A stretch of 64,000 nucleotides of DNA from Luteibacter aegosomatis (GTDB lineage Bacteria; Pseudomonadota; Gammaproteobacteria; Xanthomonadales; Rhodanobacteraceae). Numbering within the stretch: position 1 is the stretch's first letter; the number at the start of each line of letters is the position of its first letter. Shown piece by piece: positions 9,330 through 17,469 of this stretch. Below the pieces are notes generated by a model. That model worked only from the letters and a program-made list of their open reading frames with translations. It was not told the origin of the DNA and searched no databases. Made by a program: the position numbers and the translations under genes. The stretch lies in contig NZ_CP095740.1 in NCBI RefSeq assembly GCF_023078455.1, positions 2,406,001 to 2,470,000 of the forward strand, written 5' to 3'.

Positions 9330-9357
9330 CGCTCCACGACCCAGAGAGATCGCATCC

Positions 9358-9936
9358 ATGACCCACGCCACGTCCACGCCCTCGTCGTCGCACAGTCCGT
9401 TTCCCCCGGTGGCCGGCGAACATGCCGTCACGACCCTGAACGACGGTACCCCGGTGCTTATCCGGCCGCTGCGCCCGGAAGACCGCGAACGCGAGCAGAC
9501 CTTCATCCGGAGGCTGTCGCCCGAATCGCGTCGATGCCGGTTCCTCGGAGAGATGCGCGAGGCATCGTCACCGTTGCTCGATAGCCTCATGGACACCGAT
9601 GGGGTGACCCGGGTCGCCTATGTCGCCCTCGCGCACGATAACGGCGAGTTGCGCGAAGTCGGGATAAGCCGCTATGCCTCCGCGTCGGACCGTACGCGCT
9701 GCGAATGCGCGGTGACGGTGGCGGACGACTGGCGACACCGAGGGCTCGCGGTCGCCCTGATGCACCACCTGATCGACACGGCGCGGCGTAACGGTTTCCA
9801 GACGATGTATTCGATCGATCTGGCGGAAAACCACGAGATGGAGGAACTCGCTCGACACCTCGGGTTCACCCGTGTTCCGGATTCCAGTGATGCCACCCTG
9901 GTCATGCATACGCTGCAACTCTCCACCACGCATTGA
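9358..9936 (+). CDS. GNAT-family N-acetyltransferase
   Basis: The 192-residue protein starts MTHATSTPSS with AGAGAG upstream. It carries a GNAT acetyl-CoA site: VADDWRHRGLAVALMHHLIDTARRNGF matches the V-x-x-x-x-R/Q-x-x-G-x-G/A motif A, followed by NHEMEELARHLGF (motif B). The N-terminal LNDGTPVLIRPLRPEDRERE resembles domains fused to acyl-CoA synthetases in protein-lysine acetyltransferases of the Pat type. It could therefore acetylate proteins, but this is only an inference. It lies 28 bases after the first Usp gene and 9 before the second, so it is probably co-regulated. Confidence 0.88.
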   Translation: MTHATSTPSSSHSPFPPVAGEHAVTTLNDGTPVLIRPLRPEDREREQTFIRRLSPESRRCRFLGEMREASSPLLDSLMDTDGVTRVAYVALAHDNGELREVGISRYASASDRTRCECAVTVADDWRHRGLAVALMHHLIDTARRNGFQTMYSIDLAENHEMEELARHLGFTRVPDSSDATLVMHTLQLSTTH

Positions 9937-9945
9937 GGACCGGCC

Positions 9946-10827
9946 ATGACGACGTCCGTTGCCCAACCCATGCCATCCACGAAGCCGCCGACGCAGCAGG
10001 CCTACCCCGACATCGCCGTGGCGCTGACCGAAACGGCGAGCGATCGCGCCGCTGTGGACGCCGCCATCCAGCTGGCGCGCGCTTTCGGCTCACGCGTCGA
10101 CCTGCTGCAACTGCTCCTGATGCCGACACCGCTGGTGGACAGCTGGTCGCTGGTGCCCGACTCGGCATTCATCGAGGCCTACGACACCATTCGTGACGAA
10201 GCCAAGACCCAGGCCGCGGCCTGGCGCGAACATCTCAAGCGGGCGCACGTCACGGGTGAAGTGCACGCGCTGGAATCCCTGTACATCGAGCCGTCGTCGC
10301 TGGCGGCACAGGCGGCGCGCTGCCGCGACATGGTCGTGATCGGCGGTCTGGATCCCCACGACGGCGACGGGGCCTCGTCATGCCGCTATTTCAGCGGGTT
10401 GCTGTTCGAAACCGGGCTTCCCGTATTGGTCGTCCCGCATGGGGCGGAGCCGGTCCTGCCTCCTCGCCGGGCGACGGTGGCCTGGGCGGATACGCGCGAA
10501 TGCGTTCGGGCCATCCACGACGCACTGCCGCTGCTGAAAGGCTGCGAGGCGGTGTCGGTAGCCTCGGTGAAGGACGCCTATACCTCGGACCCCGCGGAAC
10601 CGGTCGCGCTCCTGGCGCGCCATGGCGTCGTCGCGGAGCCCGTATCCCTCAAGCTGTCCGGCGACGAAAGCACCGCGGCACGCATCATGGAGCATGCCAG
10701 CGCCTCGCATTCGCACCTGATCGTCGCGGGAGGCTACGGGCATAGCCGGCTGCGTGAGTGGGCCATCGGGGGCGTCACCCGCGAACTGCTCGCGCACTCC
10801 CGCATTCCGGTCCTTTTTTCGCACTAG
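9946..10827 (+). CDS. Tandem-domain universal stress protein (second copy)
   Basis: The 293-residue protein has the same two-domain layout as the gene at 8433: an N-terminal Usp fold (AYPDIAVALTETASDRAAV) and a C-terminal one ending in HLIVAGGYGHSRLREWAIGGVTRELLAHSRIPVLFSH (split here by a conserved glycine pair). The GGYGHSR...GG motif suggests ATP binding in domain two. The C-termini of the two Usps are very alike while the N-terminal halves differ, consistent with an old duplication. GAGGAC precedes the ATG. The following alcohol dehydrogenase gene starts 8 bases after the stop. Confidence 0.9.
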   Translation: MTTSVAQPMPSTKPPTQQAYPDIAVALTETASDRAAVDAAIQLARAFGSRVDLLQLLLMPTPLVDSWSLVPDSAFIEAYDTIRDEAKTQAAAWREHLKRAHVTGEVHALESLYIEPSSLAAQAARCRDMVVIGGLDPHDGDGASSCRYFSGLLFETGLPVLVVPHGAEPVLPPRRATVAWADTRECVRAIHDALPLLKGCEAVSVASVKDAYTSDPAEPVALLARHGVVAEPVSLKLSGDESTAARIMEHASASHSHLIVAGGYGHSRLREWAIGGVTRELLAHSRIPVLFSH

Positions 10828-10835
10828 GAAACACG

Positions 10836-11957
10836 ATGGTGCGTATCGAGACCACGCCGTCCCTGAGGGTCTATCCGGGCCTGTCCGCGACCGGCGAGAT
10901 GGCCCCCGCGTGGCCCGCACGAGGGGATCTCCGGCAAGCGGGCAGCCCGTGCACGGGCGTGGCCGGCGATACGATGCTGGCCATGGTGCAGGAGCGCGCG
11001 GGCGAGCCCTTGGTTCCGCGTCGCCTCGCCATGCCGTCGCCTTCGCGCGGCGAGGTACTCCTGCGTGTGGAGGCCTGCGGCGTATGCCGTACCGATCTGC
11101 ACGTGGTGGATGACGAGCTGCCGCACATCGCAAGGCCGGTCATTCCGGGCCACGAATGCGTCGGCACGGTGATCGCCGTGGGTGCGGGCGTCGACGACGT
11201 GCGCGAAGGCGACCGGATGGGCGTGCCCTGGCTGGCCGGTACGTGCCAGCGATGCGAGTACTGCCTCGAGGGTCGTGAAAACCTCTGCGACCGTGCGACC
11301 TTCACGGGATACACGCGTCCCGGCGGCTTCGCCACCCATGTGATCGTGAACGCGGCCTACGGCGTCCGGCTCACGGCGGACGCCGATCCCGTCGCCACCG
11401 CGCCGTTGCTGTGTGCCGGCCTGATCGGCTGGCGGGCGCTGGAGAAAACGGACCGGGCCATGCGGATAGGGCTGTACGGGTTCGGCGCGGCGGCCCATAT
11501 CGTTGCCCAGATGGCCGTCGCCCAGCGACGGACGGTGTTTGCGTTCACGCGTCCCGGTGACACGGCGACACAGGCGTTCGCGCGACGCCTGGGAGCCGCC
11601 TGGGTCGGCGGATCGGACAAGATGCCTCCCGAACCGCTGGATGCGGCCCTGTTGTTCGCGCCGGACGGATCGCTCGTGCCCACGGCGCTGCGTGCCGTGC
11701 GCAAGGGTGGGAAAGTCGTCTGCGCCGGCATCCACATGAGCGATATTCCGTCGTTTCCGTATCGGTGGCTGTGGGAGGAGCGGGAGATCTCGTCGGTGGC
11801 CAACCTCACTCGGGACGACGCACGTCGCTTCTTCGCTTCGTCGGTCTGTCGGGGCATCCGCACGACGACCCGGACCTACCCGTTGTCCGCGGCCAACCAG
11901 GCATTGGCCGATCTGCGCAATGGAGCGCTGGAGGGGGCCGCGGTCCTTGTGCCCTAG
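10836..11957 (+). CDS. Zinc-dependent alcohol dehydrogenase, MDR family
   Basis: The 373-residue enzyme has the catalytic-zinc region (VEACGVCRTDLHV, then GHECVG), the four-Cys structural zinc lobe (TCQRCEYCLEGRENLC), and a Rossmann segment GLYGFGAAAHI. It would interconvert an alcohol and an aldehyde with NAD(P). The first 50 or so residues before MLAMVQERAG are not typical of the family, so translation could also begin at about 10974; I kept the ATG at 10836, which directly follows the Usp gene. The cofactor loop is GFGAAA rather than GxGxxG, a common variant in this subgroup. As the last gene of the Usp unit it is likely expressed under low oxygen, where it could regenerate NAD. Confidence 0.88.
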   Translation: MVRIETTPSLRVYPGLSATGEMAPAWPARGDLRQAGSPCTGVAGDTMLAMVQERAGEPLVPRRLAMPSPSRGEVLLRVEACGVCRTDLHVVDDELPHIARPVIPGHECVGTVIAVGAGVDDVREGDRMGVPWLAGTCQRCEYCLEGRENLCDRATFTGYTRPGGFATHVIVNAAYGVRLTADADPVATAPLLCAGLIGWRALEKTDRAMRIGLYGFGAAAHIVAQMAVAQRRTVFAFTRPGDTATQAFARRLGAAWVGGSDKMPPEPLDAALLFAPDGSLVPTALRAVRKGGKVVCAGIHMSDIPSFPYRWLWEEREISSVANLTRDDARRFFASSVCRGIRTTTRTYPLSAANQALADLRNGALEGAAVLVP

Positions 11958-11973
11958 GACTTGCATGGCGGCG

Positions 11974-11987
11974 TTGATGCACGTCAA
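11974..11987 (+). promoter_or_regulatory. FNR/ANR-like box TTGATGCACGTCAA
   Basis: This TTGAT-N4-GTCAA box lies between the alcohol dehydrogenase stop and the DUF2238 gene. CATAAA at 12010-12015 is about 32 bp from the box centre and is a plausible -10 element. Confidence 0.6.
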
Positions 11988-12041
11988 TACCGCGGCGCCA
12001 CGCCCAGGACATAAAGGCGCGACGCCCCGTGGAGACAGCCG

Positions 12042-12740
12042 GTGAACGAACGTCCCGATCGTGCCGGCCCGTTCGACACGGGCAGCCATTACGTGCTGCT
12101 CGCGATGTCCCTGGCGGTCATCGCCTGGTCGGGAACGTCGCCATTCCATCGCGACGACTGGCTGCTCGAGAATGCGCTCGTGGCGGTGGCGCTTCCGTTG
12201 ATCGTCTACGGCTACCGGCGGCTTCGTTTCTCGTACGCAAGCTATCTCTCGTTGTTTTTCCTTCTCTGTCTTCACGAAATCGGGGCGCACTTCACCTACT
12301 CGAACGTTCCTTACGTGGATTGGTTGCGGTCGGCCGGCGTGTCCTGGCCATTCCCGGATCCGTCCCGGAACGGGTACGACCGCTTCGTCCATTTTTCCTA
12401 CGGCGTGCTGGTGATGCCTGCGACGCTCGAGCTGTTCGCCAGGCGCGCGGCGGCGGGTATCTGGCGCTACCTGTTTCCGCTGACGTTCGTGATGGCGCAT
12501 TCCACGGTCTACGAGCTGCTGGAGTGGATGGCGGCCAGCGTCTTCGGCGGCGACCTGGGCGAGGCGTACCTCGGAACCCAGGGCGACCCGTGGGACGCGC
12601 AAAAGGACATGCTCATGGCGTCCTCGGGGGCCGCCTTGTCGCTCACGGTACTTGCCCTCATGCGTAGGGGCGGTCGGTCAGCGCATCCGGTGCCAGGGCA
12701 CGGGCAAGGCGCGCCAGGAGCTCGGCTACCGCCGCTGTGA
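12042..12740 (+). CDS. DUF2238 (YjdF-type) integral membrane protein
   Basis: The 232-residue protein has about five to six hydrophobic segments (VLLAMSLAVIAWSG, ALVAVALPLIVYG, YLSLFFLLCLHEIG, FVHFSYGVLVMPATLELF, LFPLTFVMAHSTVYELLEW). The LHEIGAHFTYSNVPY and VHFSYG motifs identify DUF2238; the conserved His and Glu residues within the membrane suggest metal or proton handling, but no function is established. Its 3' end overlaps the convergent CBS gene by 83 bases, so the last 25 residues, rich in Gly, Pro and Arg, are probably unconserved. It follows an FNR-like box. Confidence 0.85.
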   Translation: MNERPDRAGPFDTGSHYVLLAMSLAVIAWSGTSPFHRDDWLLENALVAVALPLIVYGYRRLRFSYASYLSLFFLLCLHEIGAHFTYSNVPYVDWLRSAGVSWPFPDPSRNGYDRFVHFSYGVLVMPATLELFARRAAAGIWRYLFPLTFVMAHSTVYELLEWMAASVFGGDLGEAYLGTQGDPWDAQKDMLMASSGAALSLTVLALMRRGGRSAHPVPGHGQGAPGARLPPL

Positions 12741-13086
12741 CATCCGTGGCGGAAACGATCCCGACCAGGGATCGGCCGGCGTCCACCAGGGGCAGGTGGG
12801 CGATGGAACCGCTCTCCATGGCCTGGACGACTTCGGCGAGCGATGCGTCGACATGACAGACCACGGCGGGCTTCGACATGATGTCGGTCGCCCGAACGTC
12901 CGCATGGGCGCGCCAGGGATGCACGACGAGGTCCCGCTCGCAGATGACGCCCACCGGAACATGGTCGGCGTCGACGATCGCGACGCAGGACACCTGGTGC
13001 GCAACCATCAGGTGCGCGATGTCCCCGACCGGGGTATCGGGCAGCGCGGTGATGACATGCGTGCGTCCGATGTCGATGGCGCGCAT
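12658..13086 (-). CDS. CBS-domain pair protein
   Basis: The 142-residue protein is essentially two CBS motifs: DTPVGDIAHLMVAHQVSCVAIVD...GVICERDLVV and ASLAEVVQAMESGSIAHLPLVDAGRSLVGIVSATDV. Such stand-alone pairs bind adenine nucleotides or NADH and act as energy sensors. The start MRAIDIG is supported by the GGGAGGTCGCC ribosome site directly upstream. An FNR-like box 74 bases upstream of the start would place it in the low-oxygen set. The partner protein that it modulates is unknown. Confidence 0.88.
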   Translation of the reverse strand: MRAIDIGRTHVITALPDTPVGDIAHLMVAHQVSCVAIVDADHVPVGVICERDLVVHPWRAHADVRATDIMSKPAVVCHVDASLAEVVQAMESGSIAHLPLVDAGRSLVGIVSATDVTAAVAELLARLARALAPDALTDRPYA

Positions 13087-13159
13087 GGCGACCTCCCGTG
13101 GAGCGATGGCGCGATTGCCGGCTTCCAAAGGCATGTTGCATGGCACCGGCACGGGCGCG

Positions 13160-13173
13160 TTGACGCCGGTCAA
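13160..13173 (-). promoter_or_regulatory. FNR/ANR-like box TTGACGCCGGTCAA
   Basis: This TTGAC-N4-GTCAA near-palindrome lies between the acyl carrier protein stop and the CBS gene start. The hexamer at the class II -10 position on the minus strand (CAACAT, 13133-13138) is a poor match, so promoter strength is uncertain. Confidence 0.5.
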
Positions 13174-13203
13174 GTGCGGGGGCTTCGACCCGCAGCGCTT
13201 CGG

Positions 13204-13470
13204 CTACGGCGATGAACGCGTCTTCGACGAAGGCGCCAGCGCCTCGCGAACGGCCCTGACCATGTCTTCCACGGTGCCCACCGTGAGATCGCAGGCTCCC
13301 ACCGGCACGTTGATGTCGAAATCGTCCTCGATCTCGAAAGTCATCTCGATCCCGTGGAAAGAAGCCACCCCCAACGTTTGCAGGGTGGCGGTCGGCACGA
13401 CGGTCGCGGCATCGATGCCCGCGCGGCGGGCGATGATGCGGATCACGCGGTCTTCGATCGGATCGTTCAT
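13204..13470 (-). CDS. Acyl carrier protein
   Basis: The 88-residue acidic protein fits ACP size. It has LGVASFHGIEMTFEIEDDF, in which Ser37 would carry the 4'-phosphopantetheine arm. The usual D-S-L triad reads A-S-F here, so this is a divergent, pathway-specific ACP rather than the FabF-partner housekeeping one. The start MNDPIEDRVIRII is at 13470. It is the last gene of the seven-gene hemolysin/ligase/HDO operon, separated by 77 bases from the small unknown gene upstream. An AMP-forming ligase in the same operon is a natural candidate to load it. Confidence 0.85.
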   Translation of the reverse strand: MNDPIEDRVIRIIARRAGIDAATVVPTATLQTLGVASFHGIEMTFEIEDDFDINVPVGACDLTVGTVEDMVRAVREALAPSSKTRSSP

Positions 13471-13547
13471 CGGTGATGGGGTCCACGTGATGGCATCGGA
13501 CGGCGAGATCCGAACGACAGGAGCGCGACGATCGTAGCCGCGCGGGC

Positions 13548-13862
13548 TTACCGGCAGCTTTCGGCGTGTCGAACGATGCCGAGCCGCGTTTTCCCCTTGA
13601 CCCGGCATTCGGCGATGCGATTGCGTATCTGGGCTCCGACGGCCTCGGGCATGTCGGCGCAGCTTCCGCTGATTTCCATCCACACGAGGGGGCCGCGCCA
13701 TATGAGCGCATGCCACTCCAGGTGCGCCACGACGCGTTCGACCGTCACCATCGCCACGATGTCTTCGCCTGCCTCGCGACCGATGGGAATCGACAAGCTG
13801 CTTCGCCGGTCCCGGGCGAAGCGCTCGTCCGAGGACACGAAATAGGCGTTGCGGGCCCTCAT
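13548..13862 (-). CDS. Small conserved-looking unknown protein in the HDO operon
   Basis: This 104-residue product has no family I recognise. It starts MRARNAYFVSSDERFARDRR and contains a compact alpha/beta-like centre (GEDIVAMVTVERVVAHLEWHALIWRG). There is no signal peptide or membrane segment. Its ATG overlaps the stop of the SDR gene (ATGA), which indicates translational coupling and argues that it is real. It could be a small accessory or hydrolase-like component of the acyl pathway, but this is not supported beyond position. Confidence 0.65.
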   Translation of the reverse strand: MRARNAYFVSSDERFARDRRSSLSIPIGREAGEDIVAMVTVERVVAHLEWHALIWRGPLVWMEISGSCADMPEAVGAQIRNRIAECRVKGKTRLGIVRHAESCR

Positions 13863-14674
13863 GACACACCTCGCGCGTGGTGCGACAGATCCGGCAAAAC
13901 CTTCGCGAGCGCACCGTCGACCAGCGACGGAAAGATACCGTTGAGCCGTGCGAAGAAGCTCTCGGGAAAGCCCAGATAGGCTTCGCTCCGCTCCTTCTCG
14001 ATCGCACGCACGACGTGCGACGCGACCCAGGAGGGTTCGTCCATGCGCATGAGCTTCCGTTCCGCCATGAGGTGGACGGCGGGGGGATTGAACGCGGTGC
14101 GGACGGCCCTGGGCGCGACATAGGTCACCCCCACGCCGGTGCGGTAAAGCTCCCGCCGCAGTGCTTGCGAGAAGCCGCGCAGCGCGAACTTGCTCGCCGA
14201 ATAGGCGGCGAATCCGGGATAGCCGATGCTGCCGAAGGCGGAGCCCACGTTGACGATGCGCCCCGACCCGCGCCCGAGCATTTCCGGCAGTACCTCACGC
14301 GCCATCTGCATGGGAGCCTCGACGTTGACCTGCATCGTCTGCGTAATGGCGCTGGCGTCCGCCTGGTCGAAGAAGCGGAAGTCGAGGACCCCCGCCAGGT
14401 TGATCAGGACGTCGACGCCGCCGAATCCCTTGGCCATGCGTGCCACCGCGGCGCGACGAGCCGCGGCATCGGTGAGGTCCGCCTGGAGGACGATCGCATC
14501 CATCCGGCGTGTGGCCACGAGATGTTCGAGGCTGGCTACCGAGGCGTCGGTACGTCCCAGCAGTCCCAGCCGCGCGCCCTTGGCACCGAGCGCCGCCGCC
14601 AGTTCGCGACCGATGCCGCCCGCCGCCCCGGTGAGAAGAATGCGTTGTCCACGTAGGTCGAGTGTCATGGTCAT
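13859..14674 (-). CDS. SDR-family oxidoreductase of the HDO operon
   Basis: The 271-residue short-chain dehydrogenase shows TGAAGGIGREL (cofactor loop), INLAGVLDF, GSAFGSIGYPGFAAYSASKFAL with the catalytic Tyr and Lys, and a PRAVRTAF loop after the active site. The C-terminal region (YLGFPESFFARLNGIFP) is hydrophobic and resembles SDRs acting on acyl or membrane-associated substrates. Both ends overlap neighbours by 4 bases (ATGA with the TPR gene upstream and with the unknown gene downstream). In this context it probably reduces or oxidises an ACP- or CoA-bound intermediate. Confidence 0.88.
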   Translation of the reverse strand: MTMTLDLRGQRILLTGAAGGIGRELAAALGAKGARLGLLGRTDASVASLEHLVATRRMDAIVLQADLTDAAARRAAVARMAKGFGGVDVLINLAGVLDFRFFDQADASAITQTMQVNVEAPMQMAREVLPEMLGRGSGRIVNVGSAFGSIGYPGFAAYSASKFALRGFSQALRRELYRTGVGVTYVAPRAVRTAFNPPAVHLMAERKLMRMDEPSWVASHVVRAIEKERSEAYLGFPESFFARLNGIFPSLVDGALAKVLPDLSHHARGVS

Positions 14675-15324
14675 TTATCCGCGGAGAGGGTGTCGATGAG
14701 TTTCTGCGCCTGGGCGCGCCGACCCTTGTCGGCGAGCGGCTGATCGCTTCGCGGCGAGGCCGCCAGGGCCTTCCGGAGATGGGCCATGGCGCCGGCCTTG
14801 TCGCCCGTCCTGTAGAGGAAATCGGCGTAGAAATAATTCGGATCGATACCGTCCGGATCGACCTGCAACGCCTTCTCGAGCAGGGACCGGGCCTTGTCCT
14901 TGTCGCCGAAGCCGAGCGGCCATCCGGGTACCTGGTAATAGAGACTGCCCAGCGTCGTGTAGATGGATCCGTTCAACACGTCGGGCTGGATCTTCTGCGC
15001 CTCCTGCAGGAGATCGCGAGCGCGCTTGGCCATGCCGAGGGCGCCCAGGCCGCCATGCTCACCGGCATGCGTGGAAAGAATGATGGCTTGCCACACGCGC
15101 GGCTCGGCACGCCGCGGGTATTGCGCGATCAACGCCGACCCTTGCGTTTCGAGCGCGGTGTACGCGTCGTCCTGCTGCGCCTTGGGCACTTCGTACGTGA
15201 CGTGCGACCAATCCCTGGCCAGGGTCTTGATCGCCGTGTCGACATCGTCGGCATGCGAAAGGGCGGGGAGGGCGGCGAGGCATGCCGACACCAGGATGGC
15301 GGTCAGGGAGCGGGGCATGGTCAT
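14671..15324 (-). CDS. Exported TPR-repeat protein of the HDO operon
   Basis: The 217-residue protein begins with a signal peptide (MTMPRSLTAILVSACLAALPALSHA). The mature part has TPR-like helices, including NGSIYTTLGSLYYQVPGWPLGFGDKDKARSLLEKALQVDPDGIDPN (consensus positions around GDKDKARSLLEKALQ) and FLYRTGDKAGAMAHLRKALAA. It resembles TatT-type periplasmic TPR proteins. Start and stop overlap neighbours by ATGA, so it is translationally coupled between the HDO and SDR genes. It might scaffold or trap a lipophilic product in the periplasm; this is inference from location. Confidence 0.82.
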   Translation of the reverse strand: MTMPRSLTAILVSACLAALPALSHADDVDTAIKTLARDWSHVTYEVPKAQQDDAYTALETQGSALIAQYPRRAEPRVWQAIILSTHAGEHGGLGALGMAKRARDLLQEAQKIQPDVLNGSIYTTLGSLYYQVPGWPLGFGDKDKARSLLEKALQVDPDGIDPNYFYADFLYRTGDKAGAMAHLRKALAASPRSDQPLADKGRRAQAQKLIDTLSADK

Positions 15325-15992
15325 GGCAGGTTTCCCTCGGAAGTGGCGGCGTCGATCTCGCGGAAGATGTTTCCGTAAAGCTCGTAGAAGCGGTTTGCCG
15401 CGTGTATGAGGACGTGCCGGTCTTCGTCTTCCTCCAGGCGGTCGACGAGCTGCTGGTAAAAGCCGACGTGATCCACGTCGAGCGCGCCGTGAGAGGTGAG
15501 GTAGCGGAATGCGGATTCGGGCAGACCGAGGGCGGCCTGCAGCGCGCCGGCCGCGCGCGTGGCGAGCGCGACGCTGACGCCTTCCAGTACGAACACCATG
15601 CCGAGGAACGACACGGGGTTGCCGCGCGCGATGCCGTCGTGGGCGTACGCGATCATCAGTTCCGTGGCGCGCATGGGCGGTGCCTGGCGGATCCGCTCCG
15701 GGTTCTCGCCGCAGGCGCGCAGGTCGTCCAGGATCCACTGGTCGTGGCCGATTTCCTCCTCGATGTACTCCGCGACGGCAGGCAGCATCCAGCGGAGCCG
15801 TTCGGGCAGGTGGTATCCCATGCCCATCATGAGCGGAACGGTCTGCCTCACGTGCTGGTAGGCCTGGCCCAGGAAGGCGACGTATTCGCGTGGCGACACG
15901 TCGCCGCGCAGCGCCCTCTGGATGATGGGAATCGACAGGAACGCCTGGCGATGGGCCTCCGTCTCGCGCACGAGGCGGTCATGGTTGGGCAT
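15321..15992 (-). CDS. Haem-oxygenase-like diiron oxidase/oxygenase (HDO; PF14518-like, UndA-type)
   Basis: The 223-residue all-helical protein belongs to the 'iron-containing redox enzyme' (TenA/haem-oxygenase-like) group. A full set of six potential iron ligands is present with the spacing I recall for the fatty-acid decarboxylase UndA: Glu80 and His83 (EEEIGHDQW), Glu137 (FVLEGV), His168, Asp172 and His175 (SHGALDVDH). UndA has E101/H104, E159 and H194/D198/H201. Related enzymes decarboxylate fatty acids, cleave lysine analogues or N-oxygenate. The substrate here is unknown, but the adjacent ligase and ACP genes suggest an acyl or aryl thioester. GAGAGGAG precedes the ATG at 15992. The gene overlaps the upstream ligase gene by 14 bases. 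Confidence 0.85.
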   Translation of the reverse strand: MPNHDRLVRETEAHRQAFLSIPIIQRALRGDVSPREYVAFLGQAYQHVRQTVPLMMGMGYHLPERLRWMLPAVAEYIEEEIGHDQWILDDLRACGENPERIRQAPPMRATELMIAYAHDGIARGNPVSFLGMVFVLEGVSVALATRAAGALQAALGLPESAFRYLTSHGALDVDHVGFYQQLVDRLEEDEDRHVLIHAANRFYELYGNIFREIDAATSEGNLP

Positions 15993-17469
15993 GCTGCTCT
16001 CCTCTCTCGTAGAGGGTTTCGATGGGTAGGGCATAACGCGCGGCGATCGCGGTGCGGTTCAACGCGCCACCGGATCGCGCGAGACCGTTGGCTGCGCCGA
16101 ACGGCGCATCGGCCTGGAGCCATTCGCGTACGCGCGCGTAGTCGGGCAAGCGCGCGTTGGTCGCGTCGATAGCGGCCTGGATGTGATCGGGCCGGGCGCC
16201 GGGCATGGGAACGACGACCGCGACGTTGAACTCGCGCCCCTCGCCGAAGACGGCGGCTTGCTGGATGGCTCGCGTCGCGATGAGCTCACTCTCCACCCAC
16301 TCCGGCGATACGTTGCGCCCGAAGGCCGTCGCGAACGCGGTCTTCTTCCTGCCGCTGACGTAAAGGAAGCCGTCCGCGTCGAGCCGCCCGATGTCTCCGG
16401 TGTGCCAGGTCTTCGGAGGCGCCTCGTACTGTCCCAGGTAGCCCGCGAAGAGCGCGCCGGAAACCACGATTTCACCGTCGTCGGCCACGTGGACCCCGGC
16501 GTGTGGCAAGGGCATGCCGACGCTTCCCGCGCGTTCGCTACCGGGACGATTCATGCTGACGACCGAGGTCGCCTCGGAAAGGCCGTAGCCCTCGTAGGCG
16601 GGGATACCGAGCGCCCGAGCGCGATCGAGCAGCGGTGCGGAGCAGGGCGCGCCACCCACGGCGACGAACCGCAGGGAGGGAGGGAGCGGCGCGCCGGCCT
16701 GGGCGCATTCCACGGCAAGCTTCAGCAACTGCGGGACCAGGATCGTCGCGGTGGGAAGCCATCGGTGAAACGCACTGATGAACGTGCCGGGATCGACCGC
16801 ACTCGATCCGGTGAATCCGCACTGCGCCAAGGCGGGCAGCACGGCGGTCGCACCGCGAACGATCGGTACGTAGATCCCGCCGATGTTCGCGAGCAGGGTC
16901 GACAGCGGAAGGACCGTCAGGCTTCGATCGTCGGCACATGCCGCCGCCGCGTCCGCCAGCGCTTCGGTCACCTCGCCGATGGCCGTTCGCGTGACGCAGA
17001 CGCCCTTCGGCTGTCCGGTCGTGCCCGACGTGTAGGTGATCTTGCCGGTATCGGAGGGCAGCGTGCGTCGGCTCGCCGGCTGAAGCGTATAGAAGTGGAG
17101 TTCGCCATGCGCCACGACGACCGTCTGGTGACGCAGGACGCGCGACAGGGGAACGCCGTAGTCGGGACGATCGGTGATGAGGAGGTCCGGCGCCGCGTCG
17201 GTCAACAGATGCGCGACCTGCTCGTCGCTGAAGAAAGGTGGTATCGGGATCGCCACGGCACCGCACTGGGCGATGGTCAGGTCGACGACCGCCCATGGCA
17301 CGCCGTTGCCCATCATCACCGCAACGCGTTCGGCGGCGATATGCGCGCCGACCTCCGCCACCGCCCGGAAGAGCTGCCGGTAGGTCATCGCGCAATCGGC
17401 ATCTTCCAGCGCGACGTTCTCCGGCCGTTCGAACGCGTGTCGCCCCAGTTGTTTCAGCACGTTCAGCAT
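15979..17469 (-). CDS. AMP-forming acyl/aryl ligase (ANL superfamily)
   Basis: The 496-residue enzyme has the ANL P-loop YTSGTTGQPKG at residues 146-156, the A5 motif YEGYGLSEAT, the hinge-type TGDIGRLDADGFLYVSGRKK, and a C-terminal segment containing GALNRTAIAARY. It would activate a carboxylic acid with ATP and transfer it to CoA or to the operon's ACP. It is shorter than FadD-type ligases. The C-terminal catalytic Lys region reads ARSGGALNR rather than the usual TxxGKxxR, so the adenylation lysine may be missing. That is worth checking. Its ATG overlaps the stop of the hemolysin-family gene by one base (TGATG). Confidence 0.88.
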   Translation of the reverse strand: MLNVLKQLGRHAFERPENVALEDADCAMTYRQLFRAVAEVGAHIAAERVAVMMGNGVPWAVVDLTIAQCGAVAIPIPPFFSDEQVAHLLTDAAPDLLITDRPDYGVPLSRVLRHQTVVVAHGELHFYTLQPASRRTLPSDTGKITYTSGTTGQPKGVCVTRTAIGEVTEALADAAAACADDRSLTVLPLSTLLANIGGIYVPIVRGATAVLPALAQCGFTGSSAVDPGTFISAFHRWLPTATILVPQLLKLAVECAQAGAPLPPSLRFVAVGGAPCSAPLLDRARALGIPAYEGYGLSEATSVVSMNRPGSERAGSVGMPLPHAGVHVADDGEIVVSGALFAGYLGQYEAPPKTWHTGDIGRLDADGFLYVSGRKKTAFATAFGRNVSPEWVESELIATRAIQQAAVFGEGREFNVAVVVPMPGARPDHIQAAIDATNARLPDYARVREWLQADAPFGAANGLARSGGALNRTAIAARYALPIETLYERGEQHAQP

